From contig NZ_QJRI01000175.1 in assembly GCF_003254565.1 (NCBI RefSeq), forward strand, positions 62,001 to 126,000: a DNA stretch of 64,000 nt. Direction: 5' to 3'. Position 1 is the stretch's first letter, and the number at the start of each line of letters is the position of its first letter. Made by a program: the position numbers and the translations under genes. This DNA is from Flavobacterium nitrogenifigens. Its GTDB lineage: Bacteria > Bacteroidota > Bacteroidia > Flavobacteriales > Flavobacteriaceae. The notes under the pieces are model-generated. The model was not told the DNA's origin. It did not search any database and saw only the letters and a program-made list of their open reading frames with translations. This document shows positions 15,658-23,826 of the stretch, in pieces.

Positions 15658-16512
15658 ATGGCAGAAAACAGTAAAATTGAGTGGACGAACCACACTGCAA
15701 ACCTTTGGTGGGGATGCACAGAAGTACACGAGGGGTGTGCAAACTGCTATGCGGGCAAAATTGCAAAGCGAGTAGGTAGTGACGTTTGGGGAAATGACAA
15801 ACCTAGGCGAATGATTAAGAGCGTTTGGACTGAATTTGATAGATTTCAGAAAGAAGCTGAAAAGAAAAACGAAATACATAAGGTTTTCGTTGGGTCAATG
15901 ATGGATATTTTCGAAAAACCAATGTCATTAGTAGACCACAAAGGTAATCCTTATGAGGAAGGTGAGGCAGAATTTTGGAATACAGGACAGTTGAGAGATA
16001 AGTTTTTCAATGAAGTTGTTCCGAATTCACCAAATCTTATGTTCTTGTTATTGACCAAAAGACCATCAAACATCAATAAATACATTCCTGAGAGCTGGAA
16101 ACAGAATTCTCCAAAGAATGTAATGTTTGGAACATCACCTGTGAATCAAGAGACTGCTGATAAGCTGATTGTCCAATTATCAAAGGTAAACGGTCAGAGA
16201 TTTCTATCTGTTGAACCTCAATTGGATAAGGTCGATTTAATGGCAAAAGCCAATGACGGAACAGATAGGGCACTACTTGATTTGGTGGATTGGGTAATTT
16301 GTGGCGGTGAGAGCGGAAATAAGAGAAGACCGTTTAACACTGACTGGGGCAGAATCTTGCGAGACGACTGCAAAACAAAAGGAGTTCCGTATTTCTTTAA
16401 GCAGATTGACAAGGTATTGCCAATTCCTGAGGATTTAATGGTTCGGGAATTTCCGAAAAGTTTTGAAGTTCAAGGAACCGATGAATCAGAACAGGTTAAG
16501 TTAGCAAGCTAA
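15658..16512 (+). CDS. DUF5131 / phage Gp37-Gp68 family protein
   Basis: The product is 284 residues. The N-terminus has the family signature IEWTNHTANLWWGC...HEGCANCYA with three cysteines (C20, C27, C30; Cx6CxxC), then FVGSMMDIFE, FLLLTKRP, VMFGTSPVNQ, FLSVEPQL and VICGGESG. The family is found in many phages and resembles radical-SAM proteins that bind an iron-sulfur cluster through three cysteines. Partner proteins with a three-Cys motif are known elsewhere but none is seen here. The substrate is unknown; nucleic-acid modification or repair is a guess. Confidence 0.85.
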   Translation: MAENSKIEWTNHTANLWWGCTEVHEGCANCYAGKIAKRVGSDVWGNDKPRRMIKSVWTEFDRFQKEAEKKNEIHKVFVGSMMDIFEKPMSLVDHKGNPYEEGEAEFWNTGQLRDKFFNEVVPNSPNLMFLLLTKRPSNINKYIPESWKQNSPKNVMFGTSPVNQETADKLIVQLSKVNGQRFLSVEPQLDKVDLMAKANDGTDRALLDLVDWVICGGESGNKRRPFNTDWGRILRDDCKTKGVPYFFKQIDKVLPIPEDLMVREFPKSFEVQGTDESEQVKLAS

Positions 16513-16602
16513 TGCAGTAGCCAAAAGGAGAAAGAACCGTCTCAACCACTCAATAGAAAAGCAAGCCAAGCAATTAATTAGTATTAATTAAAATTATTGA
16601 GT

Positions 16603-16698
16603 ATGACAGAAAACCCAAGAGAAGAAGAAATAAGTAGCGAGCTGGAACAGATGCTTGCAGACTTTAAAAAGGCTCAAGAAGCCCGTTTGAACTCTTAG
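16603..16698 (+). CDS. 31-residue acidic peptide
   Basis: Short ORF MTENPREEEISSELEQMLADF... , predicted as a single amphipathic helix. It is spaced like a gene in the early operon (90 bases after DUF5131) and resembles the 26-residue peptide at 15,283. Coding status is uncertain. Confidence 0.4.
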   Translation: MTENPREEEISSELEQMLADFKKAQEARLNS

Positions 16699-16805
16699 GG
16701 TGCAACCAATCCCAAATACACACAGTTATCAACTAAAACACTTTTTATTGATTCATTTCCAATAGTTTAGTTAAATTTATAATCAGAACCGTTATAAAGA
16801 CTACT

Positions 16806-17108
16806 ATGGAGCACGAAATCAAAGCATTGAAAGATTATCTGAAAGACATTGTAAGTGCTATAGAAGCTACAGAAAAGTACCAGCCCGCTTGGGTCAGGGA
16901 AAATCTAAAAGCAAATCTAAATCCAAAGTTTAAATTTACAGCCGATGGCAAAGCGGATTTAGTTTTCGGAAATGATGAGATTTGCGAACTGGAACTAAAT
17001 TTCAAAGATTCGGGCAAATATCACAAACGCCACATTATAGAAGCTTTGCAAGCGAAATTTGAAGAGAAATCCCAAGAATTGAAAGAGCTTAGAAAAGCCT
17101 CTAAATAA
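16806..17108 (+). CDS. Small charged phage protein, unknown
   Basis: The product is 100 residues: helical N-terminus (MEHEIKALKDYLKDIVSAIEA), a central beta part (PKFKFTADGKADLVFGNDEI) and a C-terminal helix (ALQAKFEEKSQELKELRKA). It is soluble. No family recognised. It lies at the end of the early small-gene run. Confidence 0.55.
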   Translation: MEHEIKALKDYLKDIVSAIEATEKYQPAWVRENLKANLNPKFKFTADGKADLVFGNDEICELELNFKDSGKYHKRHIIEALQAKFEEKSQELKELRKASK

Positions 17109-17190
17109 GTCCAGTGAATAAAAAAATTACATCAATTATTAAATTTTATTACATTCGTCATTCTAAATCAAGATAATAAAAAAAAATAAG

Positions 17191-17613
17191 ATGAGTGAAT
17201 TTGCAGGGCTTTTCAAAGATTTAAACAGTAATGTTAAATCGACACTAGTTTCATTGGCGATAGTAATTGGTTTTTGGGTGATTCCTTTTATGTTATTTAA
17301 GCCTGATTTTTTTGTTTTTCCTGTTTATGCTCAAATAGCTTTAATTTTTGCTTTAGGTTTTGTTTGGTACGTTTCGACATTCTTTGCCTCGCTACATCTT
17401 ATGGGATTAATCCTGACTGAAGAAGCGAATCCGACGCCATTACTAACTATTTGTTCTATAATCTTACTTAATATATCAATTTTAATTAGTTATTACTATT
17501 CAGTGAGTTTTACCTGTTTTTTGCGTTATGCATACGGAGTACTGGGAGTTTTTTTTGTAGTTCAGTTTGTATTGAACGTAATTATTGATTACCGAAAAGA
17601 CAACGAATCCTAA
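17191..17613 (+). CDS. Four-helix membrane protein, unknown
   Basis: The product is 140 residues with four predicted membrane helices (about 17-36, 42-66, 80-100 and 110-132) and short polar ends. It is separated from the replication-type genes by 80 bases, has no partner gene and no signal sequence. Such proteins in this part of a prophage are often lysogen-expressed exclusion proteins. That is inference; no motif supports it directly. Confidence 0.6.
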   Translation: MSEFAGLFKDLNSNVKSTLVSLAIVIGFWVIPFMLFKPDFFVFPVYAQIALIFALGFVWYVSTFFASLHLMGLILTEEANPTPLLTICSIILLNISILISYYYSVSFTCFLRYAYGVLGVFFVVQFVLNVIIDYRKDNES

Positions 17614-17727
17614 AAGCGCTTAAGAAAGTTACAGTTAAAAACAGAAGATAATTTCAACTGGCTCCACCAACTGGTGAAAAGGGAGTAGAGATGATTTAGT
17701 TATTAATGCAGACTGGTTTAAAGGGAA

Positions 17728-18018
17728 TTAATTAAAGAAAGTTGAGATACCATATTCCCAATCTTTTAAAGTGTTTAAGATTGATTCTACCATTTCGGGA
17801 CTAAAACCTTTAACATTAATTGGTATAAAAGTCATAGTGATATTTTTGTCAATTGAAAATCTTACATCAATGCTTGAGTTATTGTCGTAAAAAGTCATAA
17901 CGGCAGAATTTAAGTAATCTAAGTTTACATTGTGACTTATCAATGTCGCATTAGTGTTTAAGTTGTGATTGTAGTACATCATTCCTTGGAGGAATAAAGT
18001 AAAGCCTTTTGGTAACAT
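17728..18018 (-). CDS. Small phage protein, unknown
   Basis: The product is 96 residues on the minus strand, soluble, with beta segments (NTNATLISHNVNLDYLNSAV; IDVRFSIDKNITMTFIPI) and a C-terminal helix. It stands alone between the membrane protein and the recombinase region. No family recognised. Confidence 0.5.
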   Translation of the reverse strand: MLPKGFTLFLQGMMYYNHNLNTNATLISHNVNLDYLNSAVMTFYDNNSSIDVRFSIDKNITMTFIPINVKGFSPEMVESILNTLKDWEYGISTFFN

Positions 18019-18383
18019 AGTTAGATTTTTGATAAATGTACGAATTTCTTTTTTTTAAATTGAAATACTTTTTTTTCTTCACTCAAATATTTACTTTTTT
18101 GGTTTTGTAAACTATAATTTCTATAGTTGAAGTAGAGTTTTAATTTGTAAACCGCTTTAAACAAAAGATTTATAAAATGATGTGCCATAATTCGGTGCAT
18201 TTTTTTATGTTATTTATGTATGCTAGACAGGATAGTTACAAAGCATACAGTGGAAACATCAGTAAAACCGCTGATAATAAGGATTGACAAGAGAAATAAT
18301 TGTTTTCTTTTTAGGGTAAACCCTACCGCGATATAGAAGATATTTATAACTTTGTTTTAATCCAATCAACAAATGAAAAAGTT
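18019..18383. other. Intergenic control region of the small recombinase
   Basis: This 365-bp gap holds an imperfect hairpin followed by T residues (about 18,182-18,208), two short overlapping frames of doubtful coding value near 18,210-18,290, and the promoter with palindrome described separately. No further gene was found. Confidence 0.5.
18312..18354 (+). promoter_or_regulatory. Promoter and palindromic operator of the small recombinase
   Basis: TAACTTTG (18,347-18,354) fits the Bacteroidota -7 element, 29 bases before the ATG. TAGGGT-AA-ACCCTA (18,312-18,325) is a perfect palindrome over the -33 position, a good site for repression or autoregulation. Confidence 0.55.
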
Positions 18384-19034
18384 ATGATTGCCAAATACAT
18401 TAGAATCTCAGATAAGAGCCAAAATACAGAGCGACAGGTTAACGATAGTGATAAGCTATATGTTGATGTTATAAGTGGTAAAACTAAGTTTGCAGACCGA
18501 CCACAAGCCCAGCAATTAATGCAGGATATTGAAGCAGGTTTGATTACTCAAGTGACAGTACACGAGGTGTCGAGGCTTGGTCGTAATCTGCTGGATATTC
18601 TCGGAACACTTGAGTATATGACCACCAAAAGCGTAAACGTCTATGTGCATAATATTGGTATGCATTCTTTGATTGATGGTAAAGAATCAGGAGCGTTTAA
18701 GATGGTGGTTACAATACTTGCTAATATTGCAGAGCAGGAACTTAATACACTCAGGGAAAGACAAGCCGAAGGTGTGAGACTGGCTAAAGAGAAAGGAGTT
18801 TATAAGGGCAGGGAAGCAGGTAGTAAGTTTACACCAGCTGAGTTGTGCGGTAAGCATCCTGATATTATTAAATATCTTCAACGTAGAGCGAAACAGAAAG
18901 ATAAGTCTTATAGTGTTAGAGAGATTGCCAGTATTACCAAGAAGAATCCAAGCACTGTTCAACGTGTTTCTAAAGCATTCCAAGAGCTAGGTGGGAAGTT
19001 CTATTATAACAAGCTTGTTGACCCGTTTGCTTAG
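18384..19034 (+). CDS. Small serine recombinase (resolvase/invertase type)
   Basis: The product is 216 residues. The N-terminal catalytic domain has the nucleophile in YIRIS (Ser9), the conserved HEVSRLGRN (about 60-68) and NIAEQELNTLRERQAEG, then the long E helix. A C-terminal helix-turn-helix (SVREIASITKKNPSTVQRVSK) binds DNA. It is too short to be a large integrase. Such enzymes resolve or invert DNA segments. No flanking inverted crossover sites were identified, so the target is unknown. A palindrome over its promoter suggests control. Confidence 0.88.
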   Translation: MIAKYIRISDKSQNTERQVNDSDKLYVDVISGKTKFADRPQAQQLMQDIEAGLITQVTVHEVSRLGRNLLDILGTLEYMTTKSVNVYVHNIGMHSLIDGKESGAFKMVVTILANIAEQELNTLRERQAEGVRLAKEKGVYKGREAGSKFTPAELCGKHPDIIKYLQRRAKQKDKSYSVREIASITKKNPSTVQRVSKAFQELGGKFYYNKLVDPFA

Positions 19035-19062
19035 CAGTCATCTTAAGGTGTTAAACAAAAAG

Positions 19063-19084
19063 ATAAGCCCTTAGCGTGGCTTAT
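19063..19084 (+). terminator. Weak terminator after small recombinase
   Basis: ATAAGCC and GGCTTAT pair around an 8-base loop, 29 bases after the recombinase stop. The following T-run is poor, so efficiency may be low. Confidence 0.45.
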
Positions 19085-19187
19085 TATACTTCAAATAGTT
19101 TGTGATTTCGGTGTTTTTGGGCTTTTTGGAACACGCATATATATTAAACGCCCCAGTGACCATAAACGAAAAAAGTAGAGCTATAAC

Positions 19188-20189
19188 TTATAAAATACTA
19201 TGTGGTTCTATTGGTCTATTGTATTTTTCGACATTTATCTTGTTTTGATTCCAAGCATAATAGCTGAGATATTTTCTCCATCTTTCTAGATTAAATTCAT
19301 TGTTGTGGAAATTCTCTCTTCTTTGAAGTAATGTTATATATGTTTCGGTCATTCTAAAAAGTCCTAAACCTTGCATATGTACTTTGAAAACAATTGTGTT
19401 AAAATCATCATCACTGATAATGAAATTATTGCATAGTTCTGCAACTGCTTCCATAATACTTTGACCAGATTCATACCATCTTGTAAGAGTTGAATACTTT
19501 TCAAATATTCTGATAAAATAGGTTTCAATTTCAAATAAATTCTTGTTTCTAAGTCCTTGCATTTGGATTCGAGAATCTATATACGGAATAAGATTTTTTT
19601 TTAGTAGCCTACCGCCAGTTGATACTTCTAAAACAATTATTTGTTCCTTAATGTTTTTAATTGCAAGTAAGCCCCAGTTAAGTAAATCGTTATCATTAGT
19701 CATAGTGTAACTGTTCTTGTAGTCTTTGACAAATCCAATCAAATCCTTAATAAGACATTTTTCTACAATTATACAGCATAGGAGAAATTCATCGTATGTT
19801 AAATTTTTCTTCGCTACTTGATTAAACAAACTTCCAACAATTCCTGCTTTTGAGTAGTCATCACATTTATCTATCAAGAAGAGAAGCTTTTCTCCAACTT
19901 TTATGCCATACTCTTCTGAAGTTTCTATGTTGCTAATCATTTCTTGACGTTCCCTAGCAGTAGTATCATCCAGGTTTTTAATAAAAGCTATGATTTTTTT
20001 CAAGAACAATTTATCTTGAATGCTAGAATTGATACTATAAAGTCCCGTCAAAACATTGATAACTGGAAAATCTTTTAACAATCCATCTTTGAGAACAGAA
20101 TCGATAGTAAATTCGGTTAATTCCTTAGTCACATCTTGCAGTTTGTCATCCTTTATAATATCTACAAAAGCAGTACTTAAATTTTCCAT
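19188..20189 (-). CDS. Helical cargo protein, unknown
   Basis: The product is 333 residues, almost entirely helical and soluble. The N-terminal half (DFPVINVLTGLYSINSSIQD; KKIIAFIKNLDDTTARERQEMI; YGIKVGEKLLFLIDKCDDYSKAGIVG) belongs to a recurring type seen in accessory regions, in which a short hydrophobic stretch precedes a helical repeat. The C-terminal half is not recognised. Its place between the recombinase and the integrase, on its own transcript, is the usual cargo position for anti-phage or exclusion genes. Function not known. Confidence 0.6.
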   Translation of the reverse strand: MENLSTAFVDIIKDDKLQDVTKELTEFTIDSVLKDGLLKDFPVINVLTGLYSINSSIQDKLFLKKIIAFIKNLDDTTARERQEMISNIETSEEYGIKVGEKLLFLIDKCDDYSKAGIVGSLFNQVAKKNLTYDEFLLCCIIVEKCLIKDLIGFVKDYKNSYTMTNDNDLLNWGLLAIKNIKEQIIVLEVSTGGRLLKKNLIPYIDSRIQMQGLRNKNLFEIETYFIRIFEKYSTLTRWYESGQSIMEAVAELCNNFIISDDDFNTIVFKVHMQGLGLFRMTETYITLLQRRENFHNNEFNLERWRKYLSYYAWNQNKINVEKYNRPIEPHSIL

Positions 20190-20584
20190 TTAAAATATTT
20201 TAGGTTATAAAAATAGTCATAAATTTTACTAGGGTCAAAAATGTAAATCAATCAAGATAAAAAGAAAAACCCCAATACCGAAATGCTGGGGAGTTCTTAA
20301 TTTACCATTTATACTGCTCAGTACAGCAGTTAAAGAATACAGTAAACTTACTATAAAAAAAAACATTGGTAAGGAACGCCAATAGGATTTTGATAATAGC
20401 ATAAACTTAAATATGAGGTTGGTTTATGAATTACAACCTATTTTAACCAATTATACTAACCATTTTCAATTAGTCAACAGGTATCATTAAATCTTTTAAA
20501 TTAAGCCCTGTATTTAAGCCATAGTGTAAAATTGCAAAAGATGTGTAGAAAAAATCTTAGTTTTGCATTTTCAAACTAAACCAA
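20190..20584. other. Intergenic region between divergent cargo genes
   Basis: This 395-bp gap contains a minus-strand terminator-like hairpin (CCCCA 20,270-20,274 with TGGGG 20,287-20,291, T-run on the minus strand) and a promoter near 20,532-20,565. The central 200 bp is AT-rich with no clear gene. Confidence 0.5.
20532..20565 (+). promoter_or_regulatory. Promoter of the 178-residue gene
   Basis: TTG (20,532-20,534) and TAGTTTTG (20,558-20,565) fit the Bacteroidota pattern with a slightly long 23-base spacer. The ATG follows 19 bases later. Confidence 0.5.
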
Positions 20585-21121
20585 ATGGAACATAACAGAT
20601 ATAAAGTAAGAGAAGCCATCGATAATATTTTACTTGGTTTTAAAGAAATTGAATTGCCAAAAAACGAATCTAAAATATACAGTGATTTTGTTTTGAATTT
20701 ATTAATGAAGTCTAGGAAAAATACTGCGAAAATTGATGTTTTAACACTAAGGAAAAATAGTGTATATGTTACTGTTAAGCGTTTTTTTGAAATTGAATAC
20801 ACAGTTAAATTAAATTATGTTGAAGTATTAGAAAAAACTAATGATTACTATATTTTAAAAATTACCGAAAGCGGAAAAAGAGCTTATCAATTCAATTGTG
20901 AAAAATATAAAATTTATGTTCCAACTCGATTTAAAAGGTTTATTATTTGGTTTTCGAAAGGCGCAAAAGTACTTGGTGATTTTCTGTTTTCAACTTTTCC
21001 AAAAGGGATTAAAAGATTTTTAGATAGTGCTTTCGTAAAATTTATTTTGTTTTTAATTCCGATAATCACATTAATTTTGAAATGGGATGAAATTAAAGAT
21101 TTTATAAGTAAGCATTTCTAA
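20585..21121 (+). CDS. Cargo protein with C-terminal membrane anchor, unknown
   Basis: The product is 178 residues. A soluble N-terminal domain (about 1-120; includes YVTVKRFFEIEYTVKLNYVEVL and TESGKRAYQF) is followed by a basic stretch and a membrane helix (about 150-168, FVKFILFLIPIITLIL). The TESGKRA segment resembles the end of a winged-helix domain. It sits at the element edge, next to the integrase, with its own promoter and terminator, a common arrangement for lysogen-expressed cargo. Confidence 0.6.
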   Translation: MEHNRYKVREAIDNILLGFKEIELPKNESKIYSDFVLNLLMKSRKNTAKIDVLTLRKNSVYVTVKRFFEIEYTVKLNYVEVLEKTNDYYILKITESGKRAYQFNCEKYKIYVPTRFKRFIIWFSKGAKVLGDFLFSTFPKGIKRFLDSAFVKFILFLIPIITLILKWDEIKDFISKHF

Positions 21122-21143
21122 AGATATAAGCTATAAAATGATA

Positions 21144-21169
21144 AAACCCCTACAGCACTATAGGGGTTT
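21144..21169 (+). terminator. Terminator after the membrane-anchored cargo gene
   Basis: AAACCCCTA and TAGGGGTTT form a 9-bp stem that ends in T residues. It may act in both directions, also ending the integrase transcript. Confidence 0.8.
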
Positions 21170-21171
21170 GT

Positions 21172-21193
21172 TTATAACAAGTGCTTGTTATAA
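21172..21193. repeat. 22-bp perfect palindrome near the integrase 3' end
   Basis: TTATAACAAG and CTTGTTATAA are perfect 10-base arms around TG. It lies two bases after the terminator stem and 94 bases from the integrase stop. It could be an operator, a recombinase site or a second hairpin. Confidence 0.6.
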
Positions 21194-21286
21194 AGAGAAA
21201 AAGCAACGCACTAGACGTACGAAGTCTTTAAGCACGATTCAAAATTAAAAATCTTATTGGAATTAATATAAATTGAATTTGAAATT

Positions 21287-23125
21287 TTAGCCAAGAATAG
21301 GGTACGTTTTTTCAATCAAAACTAAGTTTTCTTTTTTTATCGTAATCAAGCTGTGATGCATTTTGTCTACGATTGCATCATAAGTATTCATAGTTGCTTG
21401 TAACTCTTCTAGTATTTCATCTGTATCTACTAAAAGAATATTGTTTTTGTAAATTGGGTCAGATGCCATTTTGTAATATGGAACGTACTGGTATTTTATG
21501 GGTTTGTTGATTAATCCTCGTATGTTTAAAAATAGCTTTAACGGTTGGGGTAGTTCTTGACCAGCTATTGAGATAAAAACACTTGCAAGTACAGTTTTAG
21601 CATCAAGCTTGTTTATGATTACTCTGCTTATAAACTGATTGAAGATTGATTTCAATTCAGCTCTATTGTCTTTTGCATCGATTAGCATTTGCACTGTAGC
21701 TTGTTTATCATCCTGACGAGCCAATAGCTTGCGCAGTTCAAATAATTCTTTTGAAATCAGATTATATTTGTTGGTTGCTTCGGTTTCCTCGCTTGTAATT
21801 ACAGCACGTCGTGATAGAAATTCATCTTTTGTGATTTCTCCCTCCTCACGCATTGCAATAACATTTATATTGCGTTTTTCTATTTTCTTTAGTATCTCGT
21901 CATTTGTTTTTAACTCGCTTTCAAGAAGTAGAATTTTTGTTTCCAATTCTTTTTTAAGGTCGCTATTTCCTAGATATTGCAATATGCTTGGACTGTTTAC
22001 AATTTCATTATAGATTGCAGAATCCAATAGCGATATATTGACCCCAATGTTACCGCAATTACCTTTAGGTTTTAATCGGGAACTACAAATATAAACCTTG
22101 TCACCACCTTCAACAGGCTTAAATTTTGCAAAATAGTTACGACCACAACAACCGCAAATAAGCAAATCTTTCAATAGGTAAGTGTAAGTAGTAAGATAGT
22201 TTCGATGTGTTTTAGTTTCCATTATTTCGATACACTCGTCATACAATTGAGCAGAAATAATTGGCGGTGCTGATAAGATTAGTTCTTTGAATCTTTCTCC
22301 TTTTCGTTTGATTACTGCACCATCATAATCGTCATCAATATCAAGCTTATCGCCTTTATATCTTCTTTGACCTTTGTAGATTGGATTTCGAATTATATCG
22401 TTTACGGTTTTATCGACCCATTTAAAGCCAAATTTTTGTTGTTCGGATTCTTTGCTCTGAAAGTTTTTGGCTGTACGAGTTGGTGTATTTGGTCTATTGT
22501 TGAGGTAGCCAGCAATCTTTTTGCAGCCGTTTCCTTGTCTATAAAGGTCAAAAATTTCTTTAATGATTACAGCTTCATCTTTGTCAATAACTAACTTTTT
22601 ATCAGCGTCTTTTTTATAGCCATACGGATAATATGAGCCACCACCAGCACGACCCAAAACACTAGCACTTTGTAGTAAACCTGACCTACTACGCTTTTTG
22701 AAAGTGTCAGCTTCCATATCAGCAAACTCCATTAGCATTTGAAAAACGGCAATTGTTATTTTATGAGGATTACCGTTTTCGTCCAACATCTTTGAGCCGT
22801 TTGTTGTGACGCAAATTTGAATCTTCTGAGTTATCAAATCATTTACGATTTGTCTAGTTTGGAGTGGGTCACGTCCAAGTCTTGAAAGCTCGGTGACATA
22901 TAGGCAACTGTAATATTTCGGGTCTTCTTCAACCTTGTTTAAAAATTTCGTTAATTGCGGTCTGCTTTTAGCGTGTTTATAACCTGAGATATTTTCGCTA
23001 TATAAGTCGATTTCGTAATCAGTGCCAAAGTTTTCACGTTCAATAAATGCTTTAATGTCTGAAATTTGACGTTCAAAAAATTGGTCTTGGGTACTGACTC
23101 TAACATAAACTGCAAATCTTTTCAT
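21287..23125 (-). CDS. Large serine integrase of the prophage
   Basis: The product is 612 residues. The catalytic domain has YVRVS (Ser11), ELSRLGRDP (about 99-107) and FADMEADTFKKRSRSG with the E helix. A recombinase domain follows (YPYGYKKDADKK; GCKKIAGYLNNRPN; NPIYKGQRRY), then a zinc ribbon (CGCCGRN...YICSSR...GNCGN, about 335-372) and a coiled coil (about 390-480). This is the layout of phiC31/A118-type integrases. The gene starts about 60 bp from the comM junction and reads away from it, as integrases at attachment sites do. It should have inserted the prophage into comM. Confidence 0.93.
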   Translation of the reverse strand: MKRFAVYVRVSTQDQFFERQISDIKAFIERENFGTDYEIDLYSENISGYKHAKSRPQLTKFLNKVEEDPKYYSCLYVTELSRLGRDPLQTRQIVNDLITQKIQICVTTNGSKMLDENGNPHKITIAVFQMLMEFADMEADTFKKRSRSGLLQSASVLGRAGGGSYYPYGYKKDADKKLVIDKDEAVIIKEIFDLYRQGNGCKKIAGYLNNRPNTPTRTAKNFQSKESEQQKFGFKWVDKTVNDIIRNPIYKGQRRYKGDKLDIDDDYDGAVIKRKGERFKELILSAPPIISAQLYDECIEIMETKTHRNYLTTYTYLLKDLLICGCCGRNYFAKFKPVEGGDKVYICSSRLKPKGNCGNIGVNISLLDSAIYNEIVNSPSILQYLGNSDLKKELETKILLLESELKTNDEILKKIEKRNINVIAMREEGEITKDEFLSRRAVITSEETEATNKYNLISKELFELRKLLARQDDKQATVQMLIDAKDNRAELKSIFNQFISRVIINKLDAKTVLASVFISIAGQELPQPLKLFLNIRGLINKPIKYQYVPYYKMASDPIYKNNILLVDTDEILEELQATMNTYDAIVDKMHHSLITIKKENLVLIEKTYPILG

Positions 23126-23147
23126 ATTCTATAACCTTGATATTGTG

Positions 23148-23155
23148 CAAAGTTA
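23148..23155 (-). promoter_or_regulatory. Promoter -7 element of the prophage integrase
   Basis: On the minus strand this reads TAACTTTG, 22 bases before the integrase ATG. It lies within the element, close to the comM junction, so it moves with the prophage. Confidence 0.55.
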
Positions 23156-23187
23156 TTAATAAATTTTAGACCACCAACTATATAAGA

Positions 23188-23786
23188 ACTACTAATGTTG
23201 CTTTGGTAGGAGGAGGGAGTTATCCGCAGCCAGGAGAAATCTCGATGGCGCATAATGGTGTTTTATTTTTGGATGAATTGCCAGAATTCAAACGTGATGT
23301 TTTAGAGGTAATGCGTCAGCCATTGGAAGATCGAGAAGTAACAATTTCTCGTGCTAAGTTTACCATTACGTATCCATCATCTTTTATGTTGGTGGCAAGT
23401 ATGAATCCAAGTCCAAGCGGATTTTTTAACGATCCAAGTATGCCAAATACTTCTTCGCCACACGAAATGCAGCGTTATATGAGTAAAATTTCGGGACCAT
23501 TATTAGACCGAATAGATATTCATATAGAAGTTACGCCCGTTCCGTTTGAGAAATTATCAGATGAGCGAAAATCAGAAAGCAGTGTCGAAATTCGTAAACG
23601 TGTTACAGCAGCACGAGAAATTCAAACCAAGCGATTTGAAGCCGTTGAAAATGTTCATTATAATGCACAAATGAGCAGTAAACTAATTCGAGAATTTTGC
23701 GTTTTAGACGAACCTTCAAAAGAATTGTTAAAAACAGCCATGGAAAGACTGAATCTTTCTGCTAGAGCTTATGATAGAATTCTGAA
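23188..23786 (+). pseudogene. comM: comM middle fragment (Mg-chelatase-like AAA+ protein)
   Basis: About 200 codons, from TTNVALVGGGSYPQPGEIS through the Walker B HNGVLFLDELPEF, EVMRQPLEDREVTISRA and MNPSPSGFF to LSARAYDRIL. These are unmistakable ComM/YifB residues. The 5' part, with Walker A, lies beyond the prophage and outside the window. The 3' part resumes at 35,241. ComM is a hexameric helicase that drives branch migration during natural transformation. As arranged here no full-length protein can be made unless both elements excise. Confidence 0.92.
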
Positions 23787-23826
23787 TATCTTTTTTTTTC
23801 AGTTATTGCAGTTAGCTCTGTCTGTG

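Larger units (their letters stand above)
1..23187. mobile_element. Prophage (right part) integrated in comM
   Basis: This block runs from capsid, portal and fibre genes through lysis, methyltransferase and replication genes to a large serine integrase. The integrase starts about 60 bp from where comM coding sequence resumes, at about 23,188. The left end, including terminase and attL, lies outside the window. The right junction is placed where in-frame ComM residues (TTNVALVGGG) begin; the exact crossover cannot be fixed without the left end. Late genes occupy the left, replication genes the middle and cargo plus integrase the right edge. Confidence 0.9.

Noticed and set aside
18210..18340. 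Short plus-strand frames near 18,210-18,340
   Set aside because: Two overlapping short frames compete, neither has a clear ribosome site or similarity, and the region contains the recombinase control elements.
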